A stretch of DNA of 64,000 bases. It comes from Streptomyces hundungensis. Lineage in GTDB: Bacteria; Actinomycetota; Actinomycetes; Streptomycetales; Streptomycetaceae. Each line of letters opens with the position of its first letter. Positions within the stretch are counted from its first letter, which is position 1. Location of the stretch: contig NZ_CP032698.1 of the NCBI RefSeq assembly GCF_003627815.1, positions 4,960,001 through 5,024,000 on the forward strand, in the 5' to 3' direction. The notes beneath the pieces are model-generated. The model made no database searches. It worked only from the letters and a program-made list of their open reading frames with translations, and was not told the origin of the DNA. This document shows positions 24,928 to 34,424 of the stretch, piece after piece. Both the position numbers and the translations under genes were made by a program.

Positions 24928-24967
24928 CTTGGCACTCCGTGCCTGTGATTCCGCACGGAGTGCCAAG
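24928..24967 (-). terminator. Perfect 15-bp hairpin between antiporter and MFS genes
   Basis: CTTGGCACTCCGTGC (24928-24942) and GCACGGAGTGCCAAG (24953-24967) form a stem with a ten-base loop. It sits 53 bp past the antiporter stop on the minus strand, so a terminator is likely. It could also be a palindromic operator for the downstream MFS gene. Confidence 0.6.
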
Positions 24968-25020
24968 TTTCGTCCTGTGTTTATGCGGCCGTCATACGGT
25001 GTGACGAGGGGTGACGCCGC

Positions 25021-26595
25021 TCAATGTGATGTTCGCCTGGGCTTCACCTTCTGGGCGGGTCGGCTCGTGCCGCCCGTACCCAGCCAGCCGGCGAGCTTGC
25101 CGCCCTGGCTGACCGCGCGCAGCCGGGACTCGGCCGCGTCGCGCACCGGATCGGTGGCGACCACCAGGAGTTCGTCCCCGTGGCGCAGCACCGTGGTGGG
25201 CCCGGGCACGAAGCTGGTGCCGTCGCGCACCACCAGGGTGACGGCGGCGCCGGGCGGCAGCCTCAGCTCGTGCACCTCGACGCCGTGCATGCGCGAGGTG
25301 GGCGGGATCGCCACGGACAGGAGGTGGCCGCGCAGCCGCTCCAGGGGCGCCGATTCGACGCCGAGGTCGGCCGCCTCGTCGGAGTCGGAGAGCTGGAGCT
25401 TGCGGGCCAGCCACGGCAGCGTCGGACCTTGGACCAGGGTGTAGACGACGACCAGGATGAAGACGATGTTGAAGACCCGCTCGCTGCCGTCGATCCCGGA
25501 GACCATGGGGATGGTGGCGAGGATGATCGGCACGGCGCCGCGCAGCCCCGCCCACGACATCAGGGCCTTCTCCTGCCAGGGCAGGCGGAACGGCAGCAGG
25601 CTGAGCAGTACTTCCAGCGGTCGCGCCACCATCGTCAGGACCAGCCCGATGATGACGGCCGGCCAGAAGTCCGCGGCCAGGTTGTGCGGGGTGACCAGGA
25701 GGCCCAGCAGGACGAACATGCCGATCTGGGCGATCCAGCCGAGGCCGTCCGCGAAGCCCCGGGTGGCCGGCCAGTGCGGCAGTTTGGCGTTGCCGAGCAT
25801 CACGGCGGCGAGGTAGACCGCGAGGAAGCCGGAACCGTGGGCCATCGCGCCGGCCGCGTAGGCGGACACGGCGATCGCCATCACCGCGATCGGGTAGAGG
25901 CCGGAGGCGGGCAGGGCCACATGGCGGAGTCCGTAGGAGCCGAGCCAGCCCACCGCGAGCCCGATGGAGGCGCCGATGGCCAGCTCCAGGGCTATCTTGC
26001 CGACCAGCAGGTACCAGGAGTCGACGGGCCCCGGTGTGGAGAAGGCGACGACCAGGATCACCACGGGGGCGTCGTTGAAGCCGGACTCGGCCTCCAGGAC
26101 GCCGGTGATGCGCGAGGGCAGCGGCACCTTGCGCAGCACGGAGAAGACGGCTGCGGCATCCGTGGACGACACCACCGCGCCGATGATCAGTGCCTGCCGC
26201 CACTCCAGGCCCACCAGATAGTGCGCGCCGGCCGCGGTGACGCCCACGCTCACCGCGACGCCGACGAGCGACAGCATCACGGCCGCCGGCAGAGCCGGCC
26301 TGATCTCCTTCCACTTGGTGCCCAGGCCGCCCTCGGCCAGGATCACCACCAGTGCGGCATAGCCGATCACCTGCGTCAGTTCGGCGTCGTTGAACGTGAC
26401 GTTGAAGATGCCGTCCTGCCCGATCGCGACACCGATGCCGAGATACAGGAGCAGGCTGGGGAGCCCGCTGCGGGAGGAGATGCGCACCGCCGCGACGGCG
26501 ATGAGCAGGACGAGCGAGCAGATGAGCAGGAGTTCGTTGAGCTGGTGGACAGTCAGTGGCCGATCCTTCCCCTCAGGTGCCGCCGGGCACCCCAT
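25021..26595 (-). CDS. Potassium/proton antiporter, CPA1/CPA2 type with TrkA-C domain
   Basis: Up to 524 residues. About twelve helices of a Na+/H+ exchanger domain include SSTDAAAVFSVLRKV and SGFNDAPVVILVV (conserved Asp pairs), then WAGLRGAVPIILATIP. A cytoplasmic TrkA-C (RCK-C) domain follows (MHGVEVHELRLPPGAAVTLVVRDG...). The arrangement is that of NhaP2/CvrA K+/H+ antiporters, which export K+ and control cell volume. The conserved family start is TVHQLNELLL; here it is preceded by a CTG (26554-26556) with AGGGGAAGG, so the true start may be 26556 rather than ATG 26595. An AAGGTA-N6-TACCTT dyad lies upstream. Confidence 0.88.
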   Translation of the reverse strand: MGCPAAPEGKDRPLTVHQLNELLLICSLVLLIAVAAVRISSRSGLPSLLLYLGIGVAIGQDGIFNVTFNDAELTQVIGYAALVVILAEGGLGTKWKEIRPALPAAVMLSLVGVAVSVGVTAAGAHYLVGLEWRQALIIGAVVSSTDAAAVFSVLRKVPLPSRITGVLEAESGFNDAPVVILVVAFSTPGPVDSWYLLVGKIALELAIGASIGLAVGWLGSYGLRHVALPASGLYPIAVMAIAVSAYAAGAMAHGSGFLAVYLAAVMLGNAKLPHWPATRGFADGLGWIAQIGMFVLLGLLVTPHNLAADFWPAVIIGLVLTMVARPLEVLLSLLPFRLPWQEKALMSWAGLRGAVPIILATIPMVSGIDGSERVFNIVFILVVVYTLVQGPTLPWLARKLQLSDSDEAADLGVESAPLERLRGHLLSVAIPPTSRMHGVEVHELRLPPGAAVTLVVRDGTSFVPGPTTVLRHGDELLVVATDPVRDAAESRLRAVSQGGKLAGWLGTGGTSRPAQKVKPRRTSH

Positions 26596-26672
26596 GAAAA
26601 TCGTGCATCCCCAGATGCCTGGTGCGCATCCCGGGGCCCTTCGGGCAACCGAGCGAAAGGTTTCGGCACCCC

Positions 26673-26690
26673 AAGGTACTTCGTTACCTT
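26673..26690. promoter_or_regulatory. AAGGTA-N6-TACCTT dyad between divergent genes
   Basis: A perfect 6-bp inverted repeat followed by a second TTACCTAA half-site, ~78 bp upstream of the antiporter gene and ~150 bp upstream of the acylase gene. It resembles half of a DtxR/iron box but is not a full match; the ligand is unknown. Confidence 0.3.
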
Positions 26691-26838
26691 ACCTAATCTT
26701 TGACGCGTTCTTTACGCGCGGGGCCGGGCGCGCGAGGCCCCCACGGGCGAACGCGGACACCGCGTCAGGGCCCGTCAGCGGCTGCGCCTATGGTTGCTCC
26801 CAGCACTCCTGGACCACCCTGCCCCTCGAAGGACAGCG

Positions 26839-29592
26839 ATGCCCGCCACCACAACCGCCCCTTCCGCCGGTACGACGGCCGGCAAGACGAGCAGGAAGAG
26901 GGGACGCCGCCTCAGGCTGTTCGTCCTCGTCCTGGTGCTGGCGCTGGTCGCGGGCGTCGCCTACGGCGCGTACTGGGGAGTGAGTACCGTGCGCGCCTCC
27001 TTCCCGCAGACCACCGGCACCCTCAAGCTCCCCGGCCTCACGGGCGAGGTCGAGGTCAAGCGCGACGACTACGGCGTCCCGCAGATCTACGCCGGCAGCG
27101 ACGCGGACCTCTTCATGGCCCAGGGCTATGTCCAGGCCCAGGACCGCTTCTGGGAGATGGACGTCCGCCGCCATCTGACCTCGGGCCGGCTCTCGGAGAT
27201 GTTCGGCAGCGGCCAGGTCGACACCGACGCCTTCCTGCGCACCCTGGGCTGGCGCAAGGTCGCGCAGCAGGAGTACGACAGCCGGCTGTCGCCCCCCACG
27301 AAGAAGTACCTCCAGGCGTACTCGGCGGGGGTGAACGCGTACCTCAAGGGCAAGGACGGCAAGGACATCTCCGTCGAGTACGCGGCGCTCGGCTTCACCA
27401 ACGACTACGCGCCGGAGTCCTGGTCGCCCGTCGACTCGGTGGCCTGGCTCAAGGCGATGGCCTGGGACCTGCGGGGCAACATGCAGGACGAGATCGACCG
27501 CTCCCTGATGACGAGCCGGCTCAACCCGCAGCAGATCAAGGACCTGTACCCGGCGTATCCCTCCGCCACCCACCGCCCCATCGTCGACCAGGGCTCGTAC
27601 AACAAGGCGACCGGCAAGTTCGACCCCCAGCGCGCGGCCACGGCCTCCGACGGGGCCTCGGGCAGCGCTCAGGACGCCCTTCAGGGGATGCAGAGCCAGC
27701 TCTCGGCGCTCTCCGACACCCTCGACAAGATCCCCTCACTGCTCGGCCCCAATGGCAGCGGCATCGGCTCCAACTCCTGGGTGGTGTCGGGCAAGTACAC
27801 GACGACCGGGATGCCGCTGCTCGCCAACGACCCGCACCTGGCGCCGATGATGCCCTCGCTCTGGTACCAGATGGGCCTGCACTGCCGGACGCTCTCCAGC
27901 ACGTGCTCCTACGACATGGCGGGCTACACCTTCTCCGGCATGCCCGGCGTGATCATCGGCCACAACCAGGACGTCTCCTGGGGGTTCACCAACCTCGGCG
28001 CCGACGTGACGGACCTGTACCTGGAGAAGATCTCCGGGTCCAGCTACCTCTACGACAACCAGGAGAAGCCCCTCGCCACCCGCGAGGAGCTCATCAAGGT
28101 GGCCGGCGGCCCCAACAAGACCATCACGATCCGCGAGACCAACAACGGGCCCCTGGTCTCCGACCGCGACGACGAGATGGCGAAGGTCGGCCAGAAGGCC
28201 CCCGTCGACACCGCGGCCCCCGACCGGGGCGCCGGTTACGCGGTCGCCCTGAAGTGGACGGCGCTGGAACCCGGCAAGTCCATGGACGCCGTCTTCGCGC
28301 TCGACAAGGCAAGCGACTTCAAGTCCTTCCGGGCCGCCGCCAAGGACTTCGAGGTCCCCTCGCAGAACCTCGTCTACGCCGACACCAAGGGCAACATCGG
28401 CTACCAGGCCCCGGGGAGGATCCCGGTGCGCGCCGACGGCGTCGACGGCACCCTGCCCGCCCCCGGCTGGGACTCGAAGTACACGTGGAAGAAGGGCGCC
28501 ATCCCCTTCGACGCGCTGCCCTACGAGTACAACCCCAAGCGCGGCTTCATCGTCACCGCCAACCAGGCCGTGATCGACGAGAAGAAGTACCCGTACCTGC
28601 TCACCAAGGACTGGGGCTACGGCACCCGCAGCCAGCGGATCAACGACCTCATCGAGTCGAAGACCAAGGGCGGCGGGAAGATCTCCACCGAGGACATGCA
28701 GAAGATGCAGATGGACAACAGCAGCGAGATCGCCGCGCTGCTGACGCCCGCCCTGCTGAAGATCGACGTGCCCGACCCGTCGGTGCGCGAGGCGCAGAAG
28801 CTCCTGGAGGGCTGGGACTACACCCAGGAGAACGACTCGGCGGCCGCCGCCTACTTCAACGCGGTATGGCGCAACGTCCTGAAGCTGGCCTTCGGCAACA
28901 AGCTGCCCAAGGAGCTGCGGCCCAAGGGCGAGTGCCTGTACGTGACGCCGCCGGCCGGCACCGGCCCGGTCGACGACCCCGACCAGAAGGTCTGGGAGTG
29001 CGGCGAGCGCGACGGCGACTCGGCGCAGCCCGACGGCGGCGACCGCTGGTTCGAGGTCGTGCGCAAGATCTTCAACGACCAGAACAACACCTGGTGGAAG
29101 GCGCCGGGGACGCGTCTGGACAAGGCCACCACCACCCGTGACCAGCTGCTGGCGCGGGCCATGAAGGACGCCCGCTGGGAGCTGACCGCCAAGCTCGGCA
29201 AGGACACCACGAGCTGGACGTGGGGCCGGCTGCACCAGCTGATGCTGAAGAACCAGACCCTCGGCACCGAGGGCCCCGGCTTCTTGCAGTACGTCCTCAA
29301 CCGCGGCCCGTGGAACCTCGGCGGTGGCGAGGCCGCCGTCGACGCCACCGGCTGGAACGCGGCGAGCGGTGACTACGGCGTCACCTGGGTGCCCTCGATG
29401 CGGATGGTCGTCAACCTCAAGGACTTCGACAAGTCCAAGTGGATCAACCTCACCGGTGCTTCGGGCCACGCCTACAGCGCGCACTACTCGGACCAGACCG
29501 AGAAGTGGGCCAAGGGCGAGCTCCTCGACTGGTCGTTCAGCGGCCGGGCGGTGGACGGCTCGACCGTCGACACCCTCAAGCTGACGCCCTAG
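26839..29592 (+). CDS. Penicillin acylase family (Ntn hydrolase) precursor
   Basis: 917 residues. A basic N-terminus leads to one hydrophobic helix (LFVLVLVLALVAGVAYGAYWG), so it is membrane-anchored or exported. The alpha region has VEVKRDDYGVPQIYA and DLFMAQGYVQAQDRFWEMD, both standard for penicillin amidases. The autoproteolytic nucleophile is Ser311 in SGIGSNSWVVSG, which becomes the beta-subunit N-terminus. FTNLGADVTDLYLEK and the C-terminal LTGASGHAYSAHYSDQ are also typical. Such enzymes hydrolyse amide bonds of beta-lactams or acyl-homoserine lactones; the substrate cannot be told. ATG 26839 follows GAAGGA. Confidence 0.93.
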   Translation: MPATTTAPSAGTTAGKTSRKRGRRLRLFVLVLVLALVAGVAYGAYWGVSTVRASFPQTTGTLKLPGLTGEVEVKRDDYGVPQIYAGSDADLFMAQGYVQAQDRFWEMDVRRHLTSGRLSEMFGSGQVDTDAFLRTLGWRKVAQQEYDSRLSPPTKKYLQAYSAGVNAYLKGKDGKDISVEYAALGFTNDYAPESWSPVDSVAWLKAMAWDLRGNMQDEIDRSLMTSRLNPQQIKDLYPAYPSATHRPIVDQGSYNKATGKFDPQRAATASDGASGSAQDALQGMQSQLSALSDTLDKIPSLLGPNGSGIGSNSWVVSGKYTTTGMPLLANDPHLAPMMPSLWYQMGLHCRTLSSTCSYDMAGYTFSGMPGVIIGHNQDVSWGFTNLGADVTDLYLEKISGSSYLYDNQEKPLATREELIKVAGGPNKTITIRETNNGPLVSDRDDEMAKVGQKAPVDTAAPDRGAGYAVALKWTALEPGKSMDAVFALDKASDFKSFRAAAKDFEVPSQNLVYADTKGNIGYQAPGRIPVRADGVDGTLPAPGWDSKYTWKKGAIPFDALPYEYNPKRGFIVTANQAVIDEKKYPYLLTKDWGYGTRSQRINDLIESKTKGGGKISTEDMQKMQMDNSSEIAALLTPALLKIDVPDPSVREAQKLLEGWDYTQENDSAAAAYFNAVWRNVLKLAFGNKLPKELRPKGECLYVTPPAGTGPVDDPDQKVWECGERDGDSAQPDGGDRWFEVVRKIFNDQNNTWWKAPGTRLDKATTTRDQLLARAMKDARWELTAKLGKDTTSWTWGRLHQLMLKNQTLGTEGPGFLQYVLNRGPWNLGGGEAAVDATGWNAASGDYGVTWVPSMRMVVNLKDFDKSKWINLTGASGHAYSAHYSDQTEKWAKGELLDWSFSGRAVDGSTVDTLKLTP

Positions 29593-29600
29593 GCCGGGCC

Positions 29601-30194
29601 TCACACGGCGAAGCGCGTCACCCCGTAGGGGGTGACGACGGCTTTCACGGGGTGGTCGTGCGGTTCCTCCGGGACCCGCGCGACCACCTCGTTCGCGTAC
29701 AGGAGCACCACCAGGAAGGGGTCCGCCCCCGACGCCTGGATGCGGGCGAGCACCCGGTCGTAGGAGCCGCCGCCGCGGCCGAGCCGCATACCGCGCGCGT
29801 CCACGGCGAGACCCGGCAGCAGCACCGCGTCGGCGGCCGTCACGGCGTGCGGGCCCAGGCGCGCACCGTCGGGTTCCAGCAGTCCGCGCCCGGCCGGAAC
29901 CAGTCGCTCGGGGCTCACATAGGGGGCCCAGTCCAGGTCGTTGTCCGGCAGCAGCACCGGCAGCAGAACCCGTACGCCCCGGGCGTGCAGGGAGTGGACC
30001 AGGGCGCGGGTGCCGGGCTCGCTGCCCACCGACAGGTAGGCGGCCACCGTGCCGGCCGTCGCGAGTTCGGGCAGGGCCAGCGCCCGGTCGGCCAGCGCCA
30101 GGGACGCCGCGCGCAGTTCGTCGTCGGTGAGCTGCTTCCTGGCGTCGAGAAGCCCCCGCCGCAAGAGGGCCTTTTCGGACATCTGATGACTCAC
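29601..30194 (-). CDS. 5-formyltetrahydrofolate cyclo-ligase
   Basis: 197 residues. The enzyme converts 5-formyl-THF with ATP to 5,10-methenyl-THF. Family marks are RRGLLDARKQL near the start, LPVLLPDNDLDW with the substrate pocket in the middle, and MRLGRGGGSYDRVLA (the ATP/phosphate-binding block) followed by VPEEPHDHPVKAVVTPYG. Length is normal. It converges with the acylase gene (9 bp apart) and is divergent from galU. Confidence 0.95.
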   Translation of the reverse strand: MSHQMSEKALLRRGLLDARKQLTDDELRAASLALADRALALPELATAGTVAAYLSVGSEPGTRALVHSLHARGVRVLLPVLLPDNDLDWAPYVSPERLVPAGRGLLEPDGARLGPHAVTAADAVLLPGLAVDARGMRLGRGGGSYDRVLARIQASGADPFLVVLLYANEVVARVPEEPHDHPVKAVVTPYGVTRFAV

Positions 30195-30274
30195 GGTCTG
30201 TCTGTAATCCCCTCAAATGCACGGGTAAGAGAGCGAATTCACCGGAGAACAATCATCCGCACATACCCAGCGGA

Positions 30275-30280
30275 TAGGGT
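30275..30280 (+). promoter_or_regulatory. Possible galU -10 element, leaderless
   Basis: TAGGGT ends six bases before the galU ATG, as in many leaderless Streptomyces mRNAs. No strong Shine-Dalgarno is seen. The -35 is not clear. Confidence 0.35.
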
Positions 30281-30286
30281 GCCCGC

Positions 30287-31189
30287 ATGACTCAGTCGCC
30301 CCCACGGATCACCAAGGCTGTCATCCCCGCGGCCGGGCTCGGCACCCGGTTCCTTCCGGCTACGAAGGCCACCCCGAAGGAAATGCTGCCGGTGGTGGAC
30401 AAGCCGGCCATCCAGTACGTGGTGGAGGAGGCGGTGGCGGCGGGCCTGTCGGACGTCCTCATGGTGACCGGTCGCAACAAGCGTCCCCTGGAGGACCACT
30501 TCGACCGCAACTACGAGCTGGAGTCGGCGCTGACCCGCAAGGGCGACGCGGACCGGCTCGCCAAGGTGCAGGAGTCCAGCGACCTGGCCACCATGCACTA
30601 CGTACGCCAGGGGGACCCGCGGGGCCTGGGCCACGCGGTGCTGTGCGCCGCCCCGCACGTGGGCCGCGAGCCCTTCGCGGTGCTCCTCGGCGACGACCTG
30701 ATCGACGCCCGCGACCCGTTGCTCTCGCGGATGGTGGAGACCCAGGAGCACGAGGGCGGCAGCGTGATCGCGCTCATGGAGGTCGATCCGGAGCAGATCC
30801 ACCTCTACGGCTGCGCGGCCGTCGAAACCACCGCCGAGAGTGATGTCGTGCGGGTCACCGGGCTCGTCGAGAAGCCCGAGCCGGCCGAGGCGCCCTCCAA
30901 CCTCGCGGTCATCGGCCGCTACGTCCTGGACCCGGCCGTCTTCGACGTGCTGCGCACCACCCGGCCCGGCCGGGGCGGCGAGATCCAGCTCACCGACGCC
31001 CTCCAGCAGATGGCCGCCGACGAGTCGATCGGCGGCCCGGTGCACGGCGTCGTCTTCAAGGGCCGTCGCTATGACACCGGTGACCGCGGAGACTACCTGC
31101 GCGCCATTGTCAGACTGGCGTGCGAACGTGAAGACCTGGGCCCCGACTTCAAGGCCTGGCTTCGCCGGTACGTCACCGAGGAGATGTAG
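30287..31189 (+). CDS. galU: UTP-glucose-1-phosphate uridylyltransferase
   Basis: 300 residues, making UDP-glucose for cell wall and polysaccharide synthesis. VIPAAGLGTRFLPATKATPKEMLPVVDKPAIQYVVEEA is the nucleotidyltransferase signature with the activated-sugar Lys. VLLGDDLID and VEKPEPAEAPSNLAVIGRYVL are standard GalU blocks. moeA begins six bases after the stop, so the genes are probably co-transcribed. Confidence 0.96.
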   Translation: MTQSPPRITKAVIPAAGLGTRFLPATKATPKEMLPVVDKPAIQYVVEEAVAAGLSDVLMVTGRNKRPLEDHFDRNYELESALTRKGDADRLAKVQESSDLATMHYVRQGDPRGLGHAVLCAAPHVGREPFAVLLGDDLIDARDPLLSRMVETQEHEGGSVIALMEVDPEQIHLYGCAAVETTAESDVVRVTGLVEKPEPAEAPSNLAVIGRYVLDPAVFDVLRTTRPGRGGEIQLTDALQQMAADESIGGPVHGVVFKGRRYDTGDRGDYLRAIVRLACEREDLGPDFKAWLRRYVTEEM

Positions 31190-31194
31190 GACGC

Positions 31195-32496
31195 GTGAGC
31201 AACACGATCTGGTCGGTCGACGAGCACCTGGACGACATCCTCGCCGCGGTCAGGCCGCTCGAACCCATCGACCTGCAACTGCCCGACGCCCAGGGCTGCG
31301 TCCTCGTCGAGGACGTCACGGTGGCCATGGCCCTGCCGCCCTTCGACAACAGCTCGATGGACGGATACGCGGTGCGCGTCGCCGATGTCGCGGGCGCCAG
31401 CGAGGAGTTCCCCGCGGTGCTCACCGTCATCGGTGACGTCGCCGCGGGCAGCGACGCACTGCCCACCGTGGGCCCCGGCCAGGCCGCCCGGATCATGACC
31501 GGCGCCCCGCTGCCCCCCGGCGCCGAGGCCGTCGTCCCCGTGGAGTGGACCGACGGCGGGGCCGGCCAGGGCGCCGCCACCACCATGCGCCCGGCGGGAG
31601 ACGCCCCCGAAGGGGCGAGCGGCCAGGTGCGGGTGCACCGCGCCGCCGACGCCCGCGCCCACGTCCGCGCGCGCGGCAGCGACGTCCAGGTCGGCGACCT
31701 CGCCCTGCGCGCCGGCACCGTGCTCGGCCCGCCCCAGATCGGGCTGCTCGCCGCCATCGGGCGCGGCACCGTCAAGGTGCGGCCGCGTCCGCGCGTGGTG
31801 GTGCTGTCCACGGGGAGTGAACTGATCCAGCCCGGCGAGGAGTTGAGGGAGGGTCAGATCTATGACTCCAACAGCTTCGCGCTGGCCGCCGCCGCCCGGG
31901 ACGCGGGGGCCATCGCCTATCGCGTCGGCGCCGTCACCGACGACGCGGCGGTGCTGCGCGACACCATCGAGGACCAGCTGATCCGCGCCGACCTGCTGGT
32001 CACCACCGGCGGGGTCAGCGTCGGCGCGTACGACGTCGTCAAGGAGGCGCTGTCCTTCTCCGGCGACCAGGACCAGCCGGGCAGCGGCGTCGACTTCCGC
32101 AAGCTGAAGATGCAGCCGGGCAAGCCCCAGGGCTTCGGCTCGATCGGCCCCGATCACACCCCGCTCCTCGCGCTGCCCGGCAACCCGGTGTCCTCCTACG
32201 TCTCCTTCGAGCTGTTCGTGCGCCCCGCGATCCGCACCCTGATGGGCCTCGACGACGTCCACCGGCCCACCGTGCGCGCCGTCCTCAAGAGCGGCAAGGC
32301 GCTGAGCTCGCCCGCGGACCGGCGCCAGTTCCTGCGCGGCCGCCACGACGCCGATGCGGGCACCGTCAGCCCCGTCGGCGGCGCGGGATCGCATCTGATC
32401 GCGGCGCTCGCGCTCGCCGACTGCCTCATCGTGATCCCCGAGGAGACCACCTCGGCGGAGCCCGACAGCGAGGTGGACGTGATCCTGCTCGGCTGA
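31195..32496 (+). CDS. moeA: Molybdopterin molybdotransferase
   Basis: 433 residues. The enzyme inserts molybdenum into molybdopterin. It has [15 protein letters not shown] near the start, [34 protein letters not shown], the MoCF motif [14 protein letters not shown], and [18 protein letters not shown] near the C-terminus. GTG 31195 starts just after galU. moaC and mog follow, so this is a Moco biosynthesis group, useful to the oxidoreductase at 16,292. Confidence 0.96.
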   Translation: MSNTIWSVDEHLDDILAAVRPLEPIDLQLPDAQGCVLVEDVTVAMALPPFDNSSMDGYAVRVADVAGASEEFPAVLTVIGDVAAGSDALPTVGPGQAARIMTGAPLPPGAEAVVPVEWTDGGAGQGAATTMRPAGDAPEGASGQVRVHRAADARAHVRARGSDVQVGDLALRAGTVLGPPQIGLLAAIGRGTVKVRPRPRVVVLSTGSELIQPGEELREGQIYDSNSFALAAAARDAGAIAYRVGAVTDDAAVLRDTIEDQLIRADLLVTTGGVSVGAYDVVKEALSFSGDQDQPGSGVDFRKLKMQPGKPQGFGSIGPDHTPLLALPGNPVSSYVSFELFVRPAIRTLMGLDDVHRPTVRAVLKSGKALSSPADRRQFLRGRHDADAGTVSPVGGAGSHLIAALALADCLIVIPEETTSAEPDSEVDVILLG

Positions 32497-32555
32497 GTGA
32501 CGGCCGGTGGGGGTACGGTGTCTGCCCACAGAAGCCGTACCGGGAGCGCCACCGA

Positions 32556-33053
32556 ATGAGTACGACGCACAGCAGGCTCACGCACCTCGACGAGGCGGGC
32601 GCGGCCCGCATGGTCGACGTGTCCGAGAAGGACGTCACCGCACGCACCGCCCGCGCGAGCGGCCGCGTGCTCGTCTCGCCGCGTGTGGTGGAGCTCCTGC
32701 GCGGCGAGGGCGTGCCCAAGGGCGACGCGCTGGCCACCGCCCGCATCGCCGGGATCATGGGCGCCAAGCGCACCCCCGACCTCATCCCGCTGTGTCACCC
32801 GCTCGCGGTCTCCGGCGTGAAGCTGGACCTGTCGGTCACCGACGAGGCGGTGGAGATCCTCGCGACGGTCAAGACCACCGACCGCACGGGCGTCGAGATG
32901 GAGGCGCTGACCGCGGTGTCGGTGGCCGCTCTCACCGTCGTCGACATGGTGAAGGCCGTCGACAAGGCGGCCGTGATCACCGACGTACGGGTCGAGGAGA
33001 AGACCGGCGGCAAGTCCGGCCACTGGAACCGGCCCGCGGGGGCCGGAGCGTGA
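32556..33053 (+). CDS. moaC: Cyclic pyranopterin monophosphate synthase
   Basis: 165 residues. [51 protein letters not shown] and [27 protein letters not shown] are the full MoaC signature. It acts after MoaA in the first step of Moco synthesis. Its TGA overlaps the GTG of the next gene. Confidence 0.96.
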   Translation: MSTTHSRLTHLDEAGAARMVDVSEKDVTARTARASGRVLVSPRVVELLRGEGVPKGDALATARIAGIMGAKRTPDLIPLCHPLAVSGVKLDLSVTDEAVEILATVKTTDRTGVEMEALTAVSVAALTVVDMVKAVDKAAVITDVRVEEKTGGKSGHWNRPAGAGA

Positions 33054-33649
33054 CGCCCCCTCAGCCCGGCTCCGCGGCGCCGTCGAGGCCGGGACCGCAG
33101 GCGGCGTTCCCCTTCCCGGGCGGCGGCGAAGGGCTCGGCGCGGCCCTGCTCGCGCCGTACGCGGCGCTCGTCGTCACGGCCTCCAACCGGGCCGCCGCCG
33201 GGGTGTACGCGGACACCGGCGGGCCGCTTCTGGCCGAGGGCCTCGCCTCGATGGGCTTCACCGTGGACGGGCCGCTCGTGGTGCCCGACGGCGACCCCGT
33301 CGGGCAGGCGCTGCGCGCCGGGGCGGCCGCCGGGTACGACGTGATCGTCACCACCGGTGGCACCGGCCTCTCGCCCACCGACCGCACCCCCGAGGTCACC
33401 CGCGCCGTCCTCACCTACGACGTGCCCGGCATCCCCGAGGCGATCCGCGCCGAGGGCCTGGCCAAGGTCCCCACCGCCGCCCTCTCGCGGGGTCTGGCCG
33501 GGGTGGCCGGCACCACCCTGATCGTCAATCTGCCGGGCTCCGCCGGCGGCGTACGCGACGGACTCGCCGTCCTGGAGCGGATCCTGCGGCACGCCGTGGA
33601 CCAGATCCGCGGCGGCGACCACCCCAGACCCGCGGGGAGCCCGAGCTGA
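33050..33649 (+). CDS. mog: MogA/MoaB family molybdenum cofactor biosynthesis protein
   Basis: 199 residues. A Pro-rich ~30-residue N-terminus precedes the MoCF domain: [47 protein letters not shown] and [16 protein letters not shown] are typical of MogA/MoaB adenylyltransferases, which activate molybdopterin with ATP for MoeA. Start GTG 33050 overlaps moaC by GTGA. Confidence 0.93.
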   Translation: MTPPQPGSAAPSRPGPQAAFPFPGGGEGLGAALLAPYAALVVTASNRAAAGVYADTGGPLLAEGLASMGFTVDGPLVVPDGDPVGQALRAGAAAGYDVIVTTGGTGLSPTDRTPEVTRAVLTYDVPGIPEAIRAEGLAKVPTAALSRGLAGVAGTTLIVNLPGSAGGVRDGLAVLERILRHAVDQIRGGDHPRPAGSPS

Positions 33650-34272
33650 ACGTTCCTTCCTGGCCGGTCGAGCTCGCGGAGGGCGATGTGGTCCTGCGGC
33701 CCATAAAGCTGCGCGACCAACGGGCCTGGCGCGACGTCAACCGGCGCAACCGGGAGTGGCTGCGGCCCTGGGAGGCGACGATCCCGCCGCCCGCGCCCGG
33801 CGCGCCGTTCGCCCAGCGCCCCACCTACCGCCAGATGGTCCGCCACCTGCGGGCCGAGGCCAACGCGGGCCGCATGCTGCCGTTCGTCATCGAGTACCAG
33901 GGCCGTCTGGTCGGCCAGTTGACGGTCGCCGGGATCACCTGGGGCTCCATGTGCTCGGGCCATGTGGGGTACTGGGTGGACCGGGAGGTGGCGGGCCGGG
34001 GCGTGATGCCGACGGCCGTCGCGCTCGCCGTCGACCACTGCTTCCGCGCGGTCGGCCTGCACCGCATGGAGGTGTGCATTCGCCCCGAGAACGGGCCGAG
34101 CCGCCGGGTGGTGGAAAAGCTCGGTTTCCGCGAGGAGGGGCTGCGCCCGCGCTATCTCCACATCGACGGCGCCTGGCGCGACCATCTGGTGTACGCGCTG
34201 ACCGCCGAGGAGGTTCCCGACGGTCTGCTCGCCCGGTGGCGGCGGGCGCGCCAGTCCCACCACGGTAAATAA
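33646..34272 (+). CDS. GNAT N-acetyltransferase (RimJ/RimL type), probable CTG start
   Basis: 208 residues if started at CTG 33646; an ATG at 33685-33690 region or GTG (33688) would start at VVLRPIKL and lose the conserved WPVELAEGD. CTG overlaps the mog stop (CTGA) and GGGGAG is upstream. The domain holds RPIKLRDQRAW, YQGRLVGQLTVAGI and the acetyl-CoA loop EVAGRGVMPTAVALAVDHCF, then HRMEVCIRPENGPSRRVVEKLGFREEGL, as in ribosomal-protein-alanine acetyltransferases. The protein target is unknown; position is conserved next to mog and the next gene. Confidence 0.85.
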   Translation: MNVPSWPVELAEGDVVLRPIKLRDQRAWRDVNRRNREWLRPWEATIPPPAPGAPFAQRPTYRQMVRHLRAEANAGRMLPFVIEYQGRLVGQLTVAGITWGSMCSGHVGYWVDREVAGRGVMPTAVALAVDHCFRAVGLHRMEVCIRPENGPSRRVVEKLGFREEGLRPRYLHIDGAWRDHLVYALTAEEVPDGLLARWRRARQSHHGK

Positions 34273-34336
34273 GATAAATGTTCGAATTCTATCGGGATCC
34301 GGTCCCGTCCTTTCGTCGAACGATCTGAGAAATCAC

Positions 34337-34380
34337 AAAAAAAGCCGGTGATATCAGCCAGATCGTGCGACACACCGGCT
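34337..34380 (-). terminator. Intrinsic terminator facing left, before the membrane-protein gene
   Basis: AGCCGGTG (34343-34350) and CACCGGCT (34373-34380) form the stem, with seven A residues at 34337-34343. In minus orientation this reads as a stem plus a U7 tract. No leftward gene ends here, so it would stop an antisense transcript; it may also act weakly on the plus strand after the GNAT gene. Confidence 0.55.
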
Positions 34381-34424
34381 CAATTGGCGTATCCCCGCGC
34401 GCCCCGGCCTCTACGGTGTGGTGT

